Shown here: one piece after another, positions 1 to 8,840 of the stretch
How positions within the stretch are numbered: the stretch's first letter is position 1
Layout of the letters: each line of letters begins with the position of its first letter
From: Campylobacter sp. MIT 12-8780
Lineage (GTDB): Bacteria > Campylobacterota > Campylobacteria > Campylobacterales > Campylobacteraceae
Direction: 5' to 3'
DNA: 64,000 bases
Assembly (NCBI RefSeq): GCF_006864535.1
Contig: NZ_QHLL01000009.1
Coordinates: 16,600-80,599, forward strand
The notes under the pieces: model-generated
Told to the model about the DNA's origin: nothing
The model's database searches: none
What the model saw: the letters and a program-made list of their open reading frames with translations, nothing else
Program-made: the position numbers and the translations under genes

Positions 1-56
1 TCATGAGCATCAGCTAAAAATATAGCGTGATTTTCAATTGTGATACATTCTTGCAT
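1..56 (-). CDS. Partial: N-terminus of a metallophosphoesterase-like protein
   Basis: Only the first 18 codons are inside the window. The start codon is the ATG at 56-54, four bases after the greA stop, so the gene follows greA in the same operon. The visible peptide reads MQECITIENHAIFLADAH. A hydrophobic strand followed by D-x-H is how calcineurin-type metallophosphoesterases (for example LpxH-like UDP-diacylglucosamine hydrolases) begin, with the Asp and His as metal ligands. That assignment rests on one short motif and is an inference. Confidence 0.45.
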   Translation of the reverse strand, partial: MQECITIENHAIFLADAH

Positions 57-60
57 AAGT

Positions 61-546
61 TTAAAGCTTTAAAGCCTCATAAGCAATGCTTATTATCTCA
101 AATTCGCTCTCGCCCTTTGGGAGCTTTACACGAAAATCATCGCCTTCTTTTTTGCCTAGCATTGCCCTTGCAAGTGGCGAATTTATAGAGATATAGCCCT
201 TGTCAAGATCAGCTTCTGCTATACCTACTATGGTGTATTTGCTCTCTTTTTCTGTGTCCATATCCATGATAACAACACTTGAGCCAAATTTTACGCTTTC
301 ATGTTCATAAGAGCTTGGATCGATGATTTGTGCGCGTGAGAGCAAGTCGCTAAGCTCAGCTATCCTACCTTCTATAAAGGCTTGTTTTTCACGAGCAGCG
401 TGATACTCGGCGTTTTCTTTTAAATCTCCATGCGATCGGGCTGTATCGATTTCTATTACAACAGCTGGGCGTTGCTTATTTTTTAAGTCCTCAAGTTCAA
501 GAGCAAGTTTTTCATAGCCTAATTTGCTCATCGGTTCTTTTTGCAT
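61..546 (-). CDS. greA: Transcription elongation factor GreA
   Basis: GreA enters the secondary channel of RNA polymerase and stimulates cleavage of backtracked transcripts. The 161-aa product has the usual length and two-part layout. Residues about 10-80 form the acidic coiled coil, with the conserved run [19 protein letters not shown] near its tip. Residues about 85-160 form the FKBP-like C-terminal domain, ending in a conserved FEI block. The start [14 protein letters not shown] is supported by an AAGGAT ribosome site a few bases upstream. A downstream gene begins four bases after the stop, so the two are probably cotranscribed. Confidence 0.96.
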   Translation of the reverse strand: MQKEPMSKLGYEKLALELEDLKNKQRPAVVIEIDTARSHGDLKENAEYHAAREKQAFIEGRIAELSDLLSRAQIIDPSSYEHESVKFGSSVVIMDMDTEKESKYTIVGIAEADLDKGYISINSPLARAMLGKKEGDDFRVKLPKGESEFEIISIAYEALKL

Positions 547-880
547 ACTTATCCTTTTATAAATCTTTCGTGCAAGCGAATTTTAGCTAAATTTCAAAAC
601 ACAAAGCAAAATTTAGCAATTTTTTTTAAAAAAAGTTATATATCATAAATTATAAGCAATGCATGGGGGGGGGGGGGTAAGATTATTTTGCAATAAGAGA
701 CTTTGAGGCAGTATCTAAAGCAAAATTAACTTGTGTAAATTCGTATCAATACAAACAAAAAAAGCTTGCAAGGCTCTTTAAAAAAAGTTATGAAGAATTC
801 TTTTTTATTTGTTTTTGCTTATTTACCTTATATAAACCTTAATAAATCATAGTGTTTCTAAGAATAAAGAAGGAGCTAAG
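547..880. other. 334-bp intergenic region with a G13 tract
   Basis: No gene was found between the divergent greA and the 344-aa gene. Any reading frame through the G tract at 665-677 ends within about a dozen codons at all three tract lengths. The right half is AT-rich and ends in AAGGAG (870-875), a good ribosome site for the gene at 881. The left flank of the tract resembles the flanks of the other two intergenic G tracts in the window. Confidence 0.6.
665..677 (+). repeat. Poly-G tract, 13 G, intergenic
   Basis: Thirteen consecutive G on the plus strand, about 200 bp upstream of the gene at 881. Tracts of this length slip during replication in Campylobacter and drive phase variation. Its 5' flank reads AAATTATAAGCAATGCAT, close to the flank of the G tracts at 22866 and 38160. 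It lies outside any open reading frame, so an effect would be on transcription or leader function. Confidence 0.85.
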
Positions 881-1915
881 ATGAATGATATACCAGAAAC
901 TATAGATCAAACTAAGGCTTTTGAAAGTCTTGATAGTCTTATAAATGGCTTAGATTGCACTAAAAGCACTTCAGCTGCTCTTATAACTGAGGGTAATTTT
1001 GTCTATGTTAATGATAAAGATATTGTTGAAACGACTGCTTATAATGATGAAACTCGTATAGTTTTTGAAGAAACTATCTTAAGAGGTGGGATTTTAAGAG
1101 GGGATAAATATATCAGCGATGATATGAAATTTAGCTTTCATTTTGATGAAAATTTGCGTCTTATCGTGACTTCTGTATGTAAAAATACTAGCATTACTAT
1201 CAATAATTTCTTTCAAGAGCATGAAAATTTTGGCATAAGACTTCGTAAAAAAGCTGGTAAAGAGCTTGGCTTTATCTACTGCAATAGCTTTGATGTACAT
1301 GCTTATATAAAGGCTTTTAAAGAGATAGCTCCTTTTATCTCAAAAAGAGTGTTTAAAGACAAAGATACGCTTTCTAAGCTTTTTGTGAATAATTATAAAA
1401 GTATGAGAGATGGAGTTTTGGGACCTTTTTATACGCCTGAAGATTTTGTAGAAGCTATAGATAAAATAAGCTTTAATCCTCAAAGCCTATATTTGCTTAA
1501 TGTAGCCATGATAGAAATTATGAGTCAATTTACCAAGCACAATGGCTTGCTAAAAGAACTTTATGTCATTTCAACCACGCCTTTACTTGATAAATTCCGC
1601 TGGCAAAGCATGGTGGAAATGATGAAAAATTTAAATAGAAATATAGTCAAAAACACTCCAGAAAAAAAGGAAAATCAAGTTAAAGTGCATGGCTTTGCTT
1701 TGGGAACTGATCTTGATTTTTTAAAATTTATGTGCGAGGATAGTGGTGGGATATATACAAGGGTTGATTCTATACTTGAGTTTAAAAGAAGCATTTTAAC
1801 AAGGCTAAGTGATGGGGTTTTACCTGATCCAAAAGAGCTTGGTAAAGACGCACAGATTCAAATCATTACGCCAAATAAAATTTATGATCCAGATGATGCG
1901 GATAATAAAAACTAA
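881..1915 (+). CDS. Hypothetical protein, 344 aa
   Basis: I do not recognise this family. The protein has no signal peptide and no convincing membrane segment, so it is probably cytoplasmic. It is rich in Phe, Lys, Asp and Ile. A C-terminal stretch (about residues 270-310, containing VHGFALGTD and SGGIYTRVDSILEFKRSIL) resembles the end of a von Willebrand A fold, where a glycine pair precedes a helix, but no MIDAS motif is evident. Translation starts at an ATG six bases after AAGGAG. It sits alone, divergent from greA and convergent with lpxB, behind a G13 tract, and looks like an accessory insertion between two core genes. Function unknown. Confidence 0.7.
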   Translation: MNDIPETIDQTKAFESLDSLINGLDCTKSTSAALITEGNFVYVNDKDIVETTAYNDETRIVFEETILRGGILRGDKYISDDMKFSFHFDENLRLIVTSVCKNTSITINNFFQEHENFGIRLRKKAGKELGFIYCNSFDVHAYIKAFKEIAPFISKRVFKDKDTLSKLFVNNYKSMRDGVLGPFYTPEDFVEAIDKISFNPQSLYLLNVAMIEIMSQFTKHNGLLKELYVISTTPLLDKFRWQSMVEMMKNLNRNIVKNTPEKKENQVKVHGFALGTDLDFLKFMCEDSGGIYTRVDSILEFKRSILTRLSDGVLPDPKELGKDAQIQIITPNKIYDPDDADNKN

Positions 1916-2062
1916 GAATTTCTTAGCACTAATGTATAAATTATAAAAGAATTTGATGGATCGCTTCAGTTTTATAGCTTTGTAATGACAAGGTAGAATT
2001 TTTATAATGATAAATTTTCATAGCCAGCTTAGTAAAGTAATCCACAAAATCAATTATATATC

Positions 2063-3172
2063 TTAAGCTTCATTAAGAATTTTTGCTACATTCAAAGCCG
2101 AGCCAAATTGCAAATACGCTCTTACAAAGGCTACTTTGTTAAAAAAATTCCCATAATCAAAGCTTTCATAAGCTTTTAAAAGATTAGACACATTCACTTC
2201 ATCTTGTAAAAACTCAGGATTTAAGGCACTTTGGCTAGCAAAATCACAGATTAAGTTTGCAAGCCCTATGTATTTGAGCTTCACAAAAAGTTTAGCGATG
2301 AAAAAATCAATCCCCTTTGCCTTGTAAGCTAGCACAAAAGGCGTTCCAACAAGAGCAGCTTCCAAAGTAGCTGTGCCAGAGCAAATAAAGGCAAAATCAG
2401 CCTTTTTAAGTAAAAAAGGAGTATTACTTTGCACTTCAAAGCCACTTATATCGCCGTAAAGTTCAGGGATTTTATCAAGATTAAAGCTAGGCACGCACAG
2501 CACTTTTTTAGCCTCAAATTTACTTGCAAGCTCCTTAAAAATAGGCATTAAACGCTTGATCTCACTCTTTCTTGAACCGGGCAAAAAGGCGATAAGCTTT
2601 TCATTTTCTTTTTTGCTAAGTATATCATTTTGCTCCTCTAAACTCTTATACTCCTTGATCTCATCAAGCAAAGGATGCCCCACAAATACACTTTTACTAA
2701 AAAACCGATCATCAAAAGGCAAGATTGAAGCTAAAATATCAAAATTTGCCTCTATAATAGGAATTCGCCCCTTCTTCCAAGCCCAAACTTGAGGCAGTAT
2801 ATAATAAATCCGCCTAGTCTTTGAACCAGCCTTTTTTAAAGCCTTAGCAAGAGCGATATTAAAAGCTGGAGAGTCTATGCAAAGCACGCCATTAAGCTTA
2901 CGCAATTTTTCAAGCTCAAAACTCAAATCCACAAGCTCTTTAATAGCCCTTTTAGCCTTAAAAATAAGAGGCAAAACCTCAACAAAACCCATAGCAGAAA
3001 ACTCATGCGAGCTATAAAGAGGCTTAGATTTAAGCCCAAACTCCTCACACAAAGCCTCATCAAAGATACCTACAAGCTCAAAATCCCCAAATTCTTGTTT
3101 GAAACTTTTTAAAACTTCTTTCAAATGCAAATTAGCCGAAGGCTCAAGCGCTGAGACGAGGAAGGTTTTCAT
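2063..3172 (-). CDS. lpxB: Lipid-A-disaccharide synthase LpxB
   Basis: LpxB joins UDP-diacylglucosamine to lipid X, forming the disaccharide core of lipid A at the inner face of the cytoplasmic membrane. The 369-aa length is normal for this GT19 enzyme. Visible family motifs are CIDSPAFN (about 98-105), QVWAWKKGR (128-136), FLPGSRKSE (196-204) and [14 protein letters not shown] (265-278), the last being the nucleotide-sugar binding segment. It is convergent with the unknown gene at 881 and is followed upstream by an exonuclease gene on the same strand, 90 bp away. Confidence 0.95.
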   Translation of the reverse strand: MKTFLVSALEPSANLHLKEVLKSFKQEFGDFELVGIFDEALCEEFGLKSKPLYSSHEFSAMGFVEVLPLIFKAKRAIKELVDLSFELEKLRKLNGVLCIDSPAFNIALAKALKKAGSKTRRIYYILPQVWAWKKGRIPIIEANFDILASILPFDDRFFSKSVFVGHPLLDEIKEYKSLEEQNDILSKKENEKLIAFLPGSRKSEIKRLMPIFKELASKFEAKKVLCVPSFNLDKIPELYGDISGFEVQSNTPFLLKKADFAFICSGTATLEAALVGTPFVLAYKAKGIDFFIAKLFVKLKYIGLANLICDFASQSALNPEFLQDEVNVSNLLKAYESFDYGNFFNKVAFVRAYLQFGSALNVAKILNEA

Positions 3173-3262
3173 AAATTAACTCCAAAATATATAACTTAAA
3201 TATAAGCAAGTTCTTAATTATAGCTGAATTTTTTCAATCACACTTTAAATTTATTTTATCTC

Positions 3263-4063
3263 CTAAGCAAGCTCACGCATCCGCTCCACTTCCTCATCGC
3301 AAGATTTAGCAAAAATTTCTACATAGTTTCTATGGGCTTTTTCATTTTGTAAGCATTCTTTCATGGTTAAAAGATAGCTTTTATAGTCTTCATCGCTTAA
3401 ATTTCCTTTTATAAGTTCGTATTTTAGGAAGAGCATGTAAGTGTTTAAAGTGTCGCTTTCGCAGTATTCGTGGATTTGTTCGAGTTTGTTTTCGTGGTAA
3501 AGCTCATAGACTTGATCCCCGCTTACATCGTATTTGCCGGGTAAATTTGCCATTACGCATAATGTGTCAAGCTTTAAGCCTCTTGCGTTAAAGCCGCCTA
3601 AGCTTTCAAAAAGATCACAATGCTTGCTTTCGCTGTATCTACTTTTATAATTATCCCATTTGTTGCTAAGTGTGTCAAGGTAGGTGCTGGCTTTGATATT
3701 GTATTTTAGAGCACGTAAGACGAGCAAGGGCATGTCAAAGTTCTTGCCATTAAAGCTGACTAAGCGAGGCTCGCATTTGTCGATAAAGCTAAAAAAATTA
3801 GCTATCATTTCTTTTTCATTTTCACCTTCGATTTTATTGACTTTTATAAAGCTGCCAAACTCATTAGCAATCACGGCACAAATGCTGACTATCTTATGAA
3901 AGGGTAGGGTTAAAAACTCACTTCCACTTGTTTCAAGACTCTTTGCAAGTCCTTGTTTGCACACACTTAAATCATCGCCCTCAAAGCCATAAATTTTACG
4001 CAAAAGTTCAGTATCAGGCACACTTTCACAATCAAACACGCAGATATAATTTTGATTTTTCAT
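3263..4063 (-). CDS. PolB-type 3'-5' exonuclease
   Basis: A stand-alone DnaQ/RNase H-fold exonuclease of the group related to the exonuclease domain of family B polymerases. All three acidic motifs are present: ExoI as FDCES (Asp11, Glu13), ExoII as SFNGKNFD (about 103-110, Asp110), and ExoIII as EYCESD (Tyr200, Asp204). There is no polymerase domain in the 266-aa chain. The expected activity is removal of 3' nucleotides from DNA; its biological role is not known to me. It is divergent from waaC. Confidence 0.85.
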   Translation of the reverse strand: MKNQNYICVFDCESVPDTELLRKIYGFEGDDLSVCKQGLAKSLETSGSEFLTLPFHKIVSICAVIANEFGSFIKVNKIEGENEKEMIANFFSFIDKCEPRLVSFNGKNFDMPLLVLRALKYNIKASTYLDTLSNKWDNYKSRYSESKHCDLFESLGGFNARGLKLDTLCVMANLPGKYDVSGDQVYELYHENKLEQIHEYCESDTLNTYMLFLKYELIKGNLSDEDYKSYLLTMKECLQNEKAHRNYVEIFAKSCDEEVERMRELA

Positions 4064-4091
4064 CGTTTTAAACCCTTTGTAAAAAAAAATT

Positions 4092-4100
4092 TGTTACAAT
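4092..4100 (+). promoter_or_regulatory. Extended -10 promoter of waaC
   Basis: TGTTACAAT fits the extended -10 consensus TGnTATAAT with one change. It lies 27 bp before the waaC start in the divergent gap with the exonuclease gene. No clear -35 is visible, which is normal for Campylobacter sigma-70 promoters. Confidence 0.5.
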
Positions 4101-4127
4101 CTTAGCTAAAAATTCTAAAGAAAAGAA

Positions 4128-5144
4128 ATGAAAATAGCCATAGTTAAACTTTCAGCACTTGGAGATATTATCCATTCAAGCATAGTTTTACAATTTATCA
4201 GAAAAATTCGCCCCGATATAGAGCTTGATTGGTTTGTTGATGCGAGGTTTTTTCATATCTTGCAAGATCATCCCTTAATCGATAAAGTCTATGCCCTGCC
4301 TTTAAAAGATAGGAAAATTCTTAAGATTCTTAAAATGCTTTTTCGTTTAAGAAAGAAAAAATATGATCTAGTCATCGACTTACAAGGGCTTTTAAAATCA
4401 GCCATTTTATCACGCATACTTTCGCCAAATGTCTTTGGTTATGATAAAGACAGCATTAAAGAAAGCATAGCAGCAAATTTTTACAATCAAAAATTTTTCA
4501 TCTCTTATAATGAAAACATCATCATTCGCAATCTCGCTCTTGTTTCTTTTGTCTTTAATGAAAGCTTTGAGCTTGATGATATCTTGCATAAGAAAGATTG
4601 CTTTAGCCCAAAATTAGAGCTAAAAGAAAAGCTTAAAGAGGAGTTTAAGCTTGATGAAAATGAAAAAAATATACTCATTCATGTAGGCTCAAGCATAGAA
4701 AATAAAATTTATCCAAAAGAACGTTTTGCTTTGCTTTGCAATATGCTTACTCTACGTTTTGAAAAGGCAAAGATTTTTTTGTGCTGGGGAAATGCCAAAG
4801 AAAGAGAATTTGCCCAAGATATCATCGCTCACACAAACTCAGCTCAAGTTAGGCTTTTAAGAAAGCTTCATTTGCAAGAGCTTATCGCTATGACAAAGCT
4901 AAGTGATCTCATCATCGGTAATGATAGCGGTCCTACACACCTAGCTTTTGCGATGAATAAGCCTTCTATCACCATCTTTGGAGCAACCCCAAGTCAAAGA
5001 AATGCGTATCAAACACCGATAAATAAAGTCATTGATAGTGGTAAAAAAATCACAGATGCAAGGCACATAGATAAGAGTGATTTTTGTATCAAATATATCG
5101 ATGAAGAAAAGATTTTTGAACTTGCAGTCGAGCTTTTGCAATGA
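4128..5144 (+). CDS. waaC: Lipooligosaccharide heptosyltransferase I
   Basis: WaaC adds the first L,D-heptose to Kdo of the inner core at the cytoplasmic face of the inner membrane, using ADP-heptose. The GT9 signature is clear: the N-terminus reads MKIAIVKLSALGDIIHSS, and residues 264-275 read GNDSGPTHLAFA, the nucleotide-sugar binding loop. The length of 338 aa is typical. The stop codon overlaps the htrB start by four bases, so the two are translationally coupled. In C. jejuni this pair opens the LOS gene cluster; here no LOS glycosyltransferase follows. Confidence 0.95.
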   Translation: MKIAIVKLSALGDIIHSSIVLQFIRKIRPDIELDWFVDARFFHILQDHPLIDKVYALPLKDRKILKILKMLFRLRKKKYDLVIDLQGLLKSAILSRILSPNVFGYDKDSIKESIAANFYNQKFFISYNENIIIRNLALVSFVFNESFELDDILHKKDCFSPKLELKEKLKEEFKLDENEKNILIHVGSSIENKIYPKERFALLCNMLTLRFEKAKIFLCWGNAKEREFAQDIIAHTNSAQVRLLRKLHLQELIAMTKLSDLIIGNDSGPTHLAFAMNKPSITIFGATPSQRNAYQTPINKVIDSGKKITDARHIDKSDFCIKYIDEEKIFELAVELLQ

Positions 5145-6022
5145 AGATTGATTATGTGTATTTAGCAGCTTTTTATCTTTTGCGTTTTTTGGTGTTTGTG
5201 CTACCAAATTTTGCTTTAAATGCCCTTGCAAATGGGGTAGCTAAGATCGTTTTTAAGCTCAATCACAAGCATAGAAAAATTATTGATACAAACTTAAAAT
5301 TTTGTTTTCCAGAGCTTAATCAAGCTCAAAGAGCTGAGTTAGCTTTGAAAATTTACATAAATTTTGCTCATTTTGGTATAGATTTTTTTAGAAATCAAAA
5401 TATTAGCCCAAAAGATTTAGAAAAAAAAGTGAGTTTTGAGAATGAAGAAGAGTTTTTGAAATTTGTAAAAAGTGATAGAGCTATCGTTTTTGTAACGGCT
5501 CATTTTGGGAATTGGGAGCTTTTGCCTCTAGCTTTTGCGAATAAATACAAAGCCATTTCTATAGTGGGAAGAAGGCTTGATAGCGAGCTTATGGATAAAT
5601 TTTTAGTAAAAAATAGAACTCAACTTGATGTTGAGCTTATCGATAAAAAAGGCGGACTAAGAAAAATGCTTTTGGCTCTTAGAAATAAAAGGGCTTTAGG
5701 AGTTCTAACCGATCAAGATGCAAGTGATAATGAAAGCATGGTGCTTGAGTTTTTTGGAAAAAAAGTCAATTGGCTTGTGGGAGCAAGCGTGATCGCTAAA
5801 AAAAGTGAAGCCTTGCTTATACCAGCTTTTATTTACAAAGCTTCAAATGACTCTTATATCATCAAAGCATTTAAATCAATGGACGCTAAAGAGCATTCAA
5901 GTGAGGAGCTTACGCGCTATCAAGCGAAGTGTTGTGAAGAGATGATTAGGTTTAAACCAGATGAGTATTTTTTCTTTCACAAACGCTTCAAACGCTTTTA
6001 TAGCACAGCTTATGAGTCTTAA
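5141..6022 (+). CDS. htrB: Lipid A late acyltransferase HtrB/WaaM
   Basis: This membrane-bound enzyme transfers a secondary acyl chain to lipid A. The 293-aa protein has an N-terminal hydrophobic anchor (about residues 5-35) and the catalytic HX4E motif as His121 to Glu126 in TAHFGNWELLP. Another family block, GVLTDQDA, lies near residue 187. It starts by ATGA overlap with waaC. Its stop overlaps the convergent mscL stop by four bases, so the operon ends here with no room for more LOS genes. Confidence 0.93.
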   Translation: MKIDYVYLAAFYLLRFLVFVLPNFALNALANGVAKIVFKLNHKHRKIIDTNLKFCFPELNQAQRAELALKIYINFAHFGIDFFRNQNISPKDLEKKVSFENEEEFLKFVKSDRAIVFVTAHFGNWELLPLAFANKYKAISIVGRRLDSELMDKFLVKNRTQLDVELIDKKGGLRKMLLALRNKRALGVLTDQDASDNESMVLEFFGKKVNWLVGASVIAKKSEALLIPAFIYKASNDSYIIKAFKSMDAKEHSSEELTRYQAKCCEEMIRFKPDEYFFFHKRFKRFYSTAYES

Positions 6023-6474
6023 TCAAGAGTTGAGGTGCAGTGCGGACATCGTGTTGCTTCTAAATTTATACTTGAGCAACAATATGGGCATTTTTTGTCT
6101 GTAGTGGCTTGTTTTTCTTCTTCTAAATGAGCTAAATGTTTGAGCTTTGAGATGATTTTAAGCAGTAAAAAAATGCTAAAAGCGATGATGATAAAGCTGA
6201 TGAGCGTATTGATAAAAAAGCCGATATTAATCGTTACAGCTCCAGCTGCTTTAGCCGCTTCAAGCGAGGCATAAGGGGCTTTTGTCGCTCCTTCTTTGAG
6301 TATAAAGAAAAGGTTTGAAAAATCTACTCCATTAAGCAAAAGCCCAAGTGGTGGCATAATGATATCTTTTACTAAAGAATCAACAATCTTTCCAAATGCT
6401 GCTCCTATAATGATACCAATCGCCATATCAAGAGCATTTCCTCTAGCGATAAAGTTTTTAAATTCTTGAAACAT
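6019..6474 (-). CDS. mscL: Large-conductance mechanosensitive channel with C-terminal zinc ribbon
   Basis: MscL is a homopentameric pore that opens under membrane tension to release solutes during osmotic downshock. The N-terminal amphipathic helix and first membrane helix (FKNFIARGNALDMAIGIIIG, about 5-40) and the second helix (about 80-108) match the family. The chain is 151 aa, longer than the E. coli protein of 136 aa. The extra C-terminus (129-146) contains CPYC-X10-CPHC, a typical zinc-ribbon layout placed after the cytoplasmic helix. A GGAG ribosome site precedes the start. Confidence 0.93.
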   Translation of the reverse strand: MFQEFKNFIARGNALDMAIGIIIGAAFGKIVDSLVKDIIMPPLGLLLNGVDFSNLFFILKEGATKAPYASLEAAKAAGAVTINIGFFINTLISFIIIAFSIFLLLKIISKLKHLAHLEEEKQATTDKKCPYCCSSINLEATRCPHCTSTLD

Positions 6475-6497
6475 TTTTTCTCCTTATCTTTGTGAAA

Positions 6498-7532
6498 TTA
6501 AGATTTGTTATGAAGCTCAAGCCATTTTAAAGCTATACGCACGGCATTTGTAGCTGCTCCAACGCGGATTTGATCGGCTACACACCAAAGGTGCAAGACA
6601 TTTTCACGACTTAAATCCTTACGAATGCGTCCCACATAGGTTTCATTTGTATCGCTGGTGAAAAGCGGCATAGGGTATTTTTTCTTTTTGATATCATCGA
6701 TAAGCTTGATACTTGGGGCTTTTTCAAGGATTTTTATCGCCTTTTTGACATCTACAGCCTTTTTAAAGTGCAGTGTTAAAGCCTCACTATGACTTCTAAG
6801 CACTGGCACACGCACGCAAGTAGCTGAAAGTTCAAATTTTTTGTGTAAAATCTTTTGGCTTTCATTAATCATCTTAAGTTCTTCTTTGGTATAGCTATTT
6901 TCTTCGTTAAACACATCAATTTGTGGGATTAAATTTAAAGCCAAAGTATAAGGAAAAGTTTCAGCCTTAAACTCATCAAGCTTAAACTCAAAAAAGCTTT
7001 GCATACCACGCACAAGCTCTTCCATGCCTTCTTTGCCAGCCCCACTTGCAGCTTGATAAGTCGCCACATCAACTCTTTGCAAGTCAAAAGCCTCATCTAA
7101 GGGCTTAAGCACATGCATCATTTGTATGGTTGAGCAGTTTGGATTAGCGATAATTCCGGTTTTTTTATATAGCTTTATATCTTCAGGATTTACTTCAGGC
7201 ACCACCAAAGGCACATCTTCATTCATTCTAAAATGACTTGTATTATCAATGACTACAGCACCAGCTTTTACAGCAAATTGAGCGTATTTTTCACTCACAC
7301 TTCCTCCAGCACTAAAAAAGGCTATATCTACAGGATTTTGCTCAAAAACTTTTTCATTAAGCTCTAAGACTTTATAACTTTTGCCTTGAAATTCAACTTC
7401 ACTGCCAGCACTTTTTGCACTAGCTAAAGGTAAAATGCTCTCAACTGGAAAATCAAGCTCATCAAGCACATTTAAAAGCTCTTCGCCAACTGCTCCAGTA
7501 GCTCCTACTATAGCTATTTTTGCTTTCATCAT
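6498..7532 (-). CDS. asd: Aspartate-semialdehyde dehydrogenase
   Basis: Asd reduces aspartyl phosphate with NADPH, feeding lysine, diaminopimelate, methionine and threonine synthesis. Visible motifs are the Rossmann loop VGATGAVGEELL (9-20) and the catalytic Cys133 in NPNCSTIQM. The 344-aa length is standard. Translation begins directly after the flgR stop (TAG then ATG ATG), so either of two adjacent ATG codons could be used; the second gives the usual MKAKIAIVGATG. It lies in one operon with flgR. Confidence 0.95.
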   Translation of the reverse strand: MMKAKIAIVGATGAVGEELLNVLDELDFPVESILPLASAKSAGSEVEFQGKSYKVLELNEKVFEQNPVDIAFFSAGGSVSEKYAQFAVKAGAVVIDNTSHFRMNEDVPLVVPEVNPEDIKLYKKTGIIANPNCSTIQMMHVLKPLDEAFDLQRVDVATYQAASGAGKEGMEELVRGMQSFFEFKLDEFKAETFPYTLALNLIPQIDVFNEENSYTKEELKMINESQKILHKKFELSATCVRVPVLRSHSEALTLHFKKAVDVKKAIKILEKAPSIKLIDDIKKKKYPMPLFTSDTNETYVGRIRKDLSRENVLHLWCVADQIRVGAATNAVRIALKWLELHNKS

Positions 7533-8825
7533 CTATCCTTTTAAGTCGTATTTTTTCATCTTTTCTTTGAGGCTTTTTTCACTCATATCAAGGCTTAAGG
7601 CAGCCTTACTTATATCAAAATTTTCAGCCAGTAAAACTTCTTTGATGAGTTCTTTTTCTAAATTCTTAAGCTCTTTTTTGCTTCTGCTTTCTAAAAACAA
7701 ATCCTCAGCTGAAATTTGTTCATTCTCGCTTAAAATGCACGCTCTTTGCACTATGGAGATAAGTTCTCTTATATTGCCCGGAAAATCATATTCTAGCAAG
7801 GCATTTTGAGCTTCTTGGCTTAAGCTTTTGCTTTCAAGCTCATATTCGCTGCAAGTATCTTGTATGACTTGTTTGGCTATGCCTAGAATTTCATCTTTTC
7901 GCTCTCTTAAAGGCGGTATGTAGATTGGGATAGTGTTTAAGCGGTAGTATAAATCAGCTCTAAATTCGTTATTTTTGATTTTTTCTTCTATGTTTGCATT
8001 TGTGGCTGATACTATCCTAACATTGATTTTAAGGCTTTTGGTGCTTCCTAGTCTGGTGATTTCTTTTTCTTGCAAGGCTCTTAAAAGCTTAGCTTGAATT
8101 TCAAAAGGCATTTCGCCTATCTCATCTAAAAAAAGCGTGCCTTCATTAGCAAGCTCAAAAAGTCCTATTTTAGTGGCGTTTGCGTCTGTAAAAGCACCTT
8201 TTTCAAAGCCAAAAAGCTCACTTTCGATGAGATTACTTGGAATGGCTGCCATGTTAATAGCCACAAAAGGCTTTGAGGCTCGTTTTGAGTTTTGATGAAT
8301 GAAATTTGCAAACAATTCTTTGCCAACTCCACTTTCACCAGCAAGTAAGACGCTAGCATCTGTTTTAGCAGCTTTCAAGCTTAAATTTAAAGTTTTTTCA
8401 AGGGCTTGGGAGCTTGCAAAAAAGCCTTGTTTTTCTTCTTTGTCTTTGCTTTTTTTCTCGTTTGTTTTGGTTTTTTCACGCACGATTTTTGCTCTTTTAA
8501 TGGCTGTGATGAGAGTGCTTACATCAAAAGGCTTGGTTAAAAAGTCTTTCACACCAAGCCTGACAGCTTCTATAGCCTTGCTTAAGGTTGCATTGCCTGT
8601 GATGATGATAAAATCATATTTATTCTCACAAGCCTTGATAAACTCAAGTCCATCAATGCCGGGCATGTTAATATCAGTGATGATTAAGTCTGTGTTTGAG
8701 TCAAGTTTTTTAAGGGCTTCTGTGGCTGATTTGTAGGTTTTAATATGAAATTCCTCAAACTCGCCTAAAGCGATTTCAAGGGATTTTCTCATATTTATAT
8801 CATCTTCAACTATGACTAAGTTCAT
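7533..8825 (-). CDS. flgR: Sigma-54-dependent flagellar response regulator FlgR
   Basis: FlgR is the NtrC-type activator that, once phosphorylated by FlgS, switches on sigma-54 promoters for the rod, hook and middle flagellar genes. Receiver domain: residues 1-115 with phosphoacceptor Asp51 and Lys98. AAA+ domain: Walker A GESGVGKE (163-170), the sigma-54 contact loop GAFTDA (210-215) and Walker B LFLDEIGE (231-238). A short C-terminal region ends in a Fis-like helix pattern (ISKAALSLDMSEKSLKEKM). A likely target, the sigma-54 promoter of flgI, is at 47519-47536. Confidence 0.94.
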   Translation of the reverse strand: MNLVIVEDDINMRKSLEIALGEFEEFHIKTYKSATEALKKLDSNTDLIITDINMPGIDGLEFIKACENKYDFIIITGNATLSKAIEAVRLGVKDFLTKPFDVSTLITAIKRAKIVREKTKTNEKKSKDKEEKQGFFASSQALEKTLNLSLKAAKTDASVLLAGESGVGKELFANFIHQNSKRASKPFVAINMAAIPSNLIESELFGFEKGAFTDANATKIGLFELANEGTLFLDEIGEMPFEIQAKLLRALQEKEITRLGSTKSLKINVRIVSATNANIEEKIKNNEFRADLYYRLNTIPIYIPPLRERKDEILGIAKQVIQDTCSEYELESKSLSQEAQNALLEYDFPGNIRELISIVQRACILSENEQISAEDLFLESRSKKELKNLEKELIKEVLLAENFDISKAALSLDMSEKSLKEKMKKYDLKG

Positions 8826-8840
8826 CTTTTTTCCTTAAAA

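Noticed and set aside
663..680. Short ORF beginning at ATG within the G13 tract
   Set aside because: It ends after five codons (Met-Gly4-stop) and remains short at other tract lengths.
1912..1926. CTAAGAA-T-TTCTTAG palindrome after the 344-aa gene as a terminator
   Set aside because: The loop would be one base and no T run follows, so a stable hairpin is unlikely.
8450..8456. T7 run in flgR as a phase-variation tract
   Set aside because: FlgR of C. jejuni phase-varies through A/T runs, but seven bases is too short to claim it here and the frame is intact.
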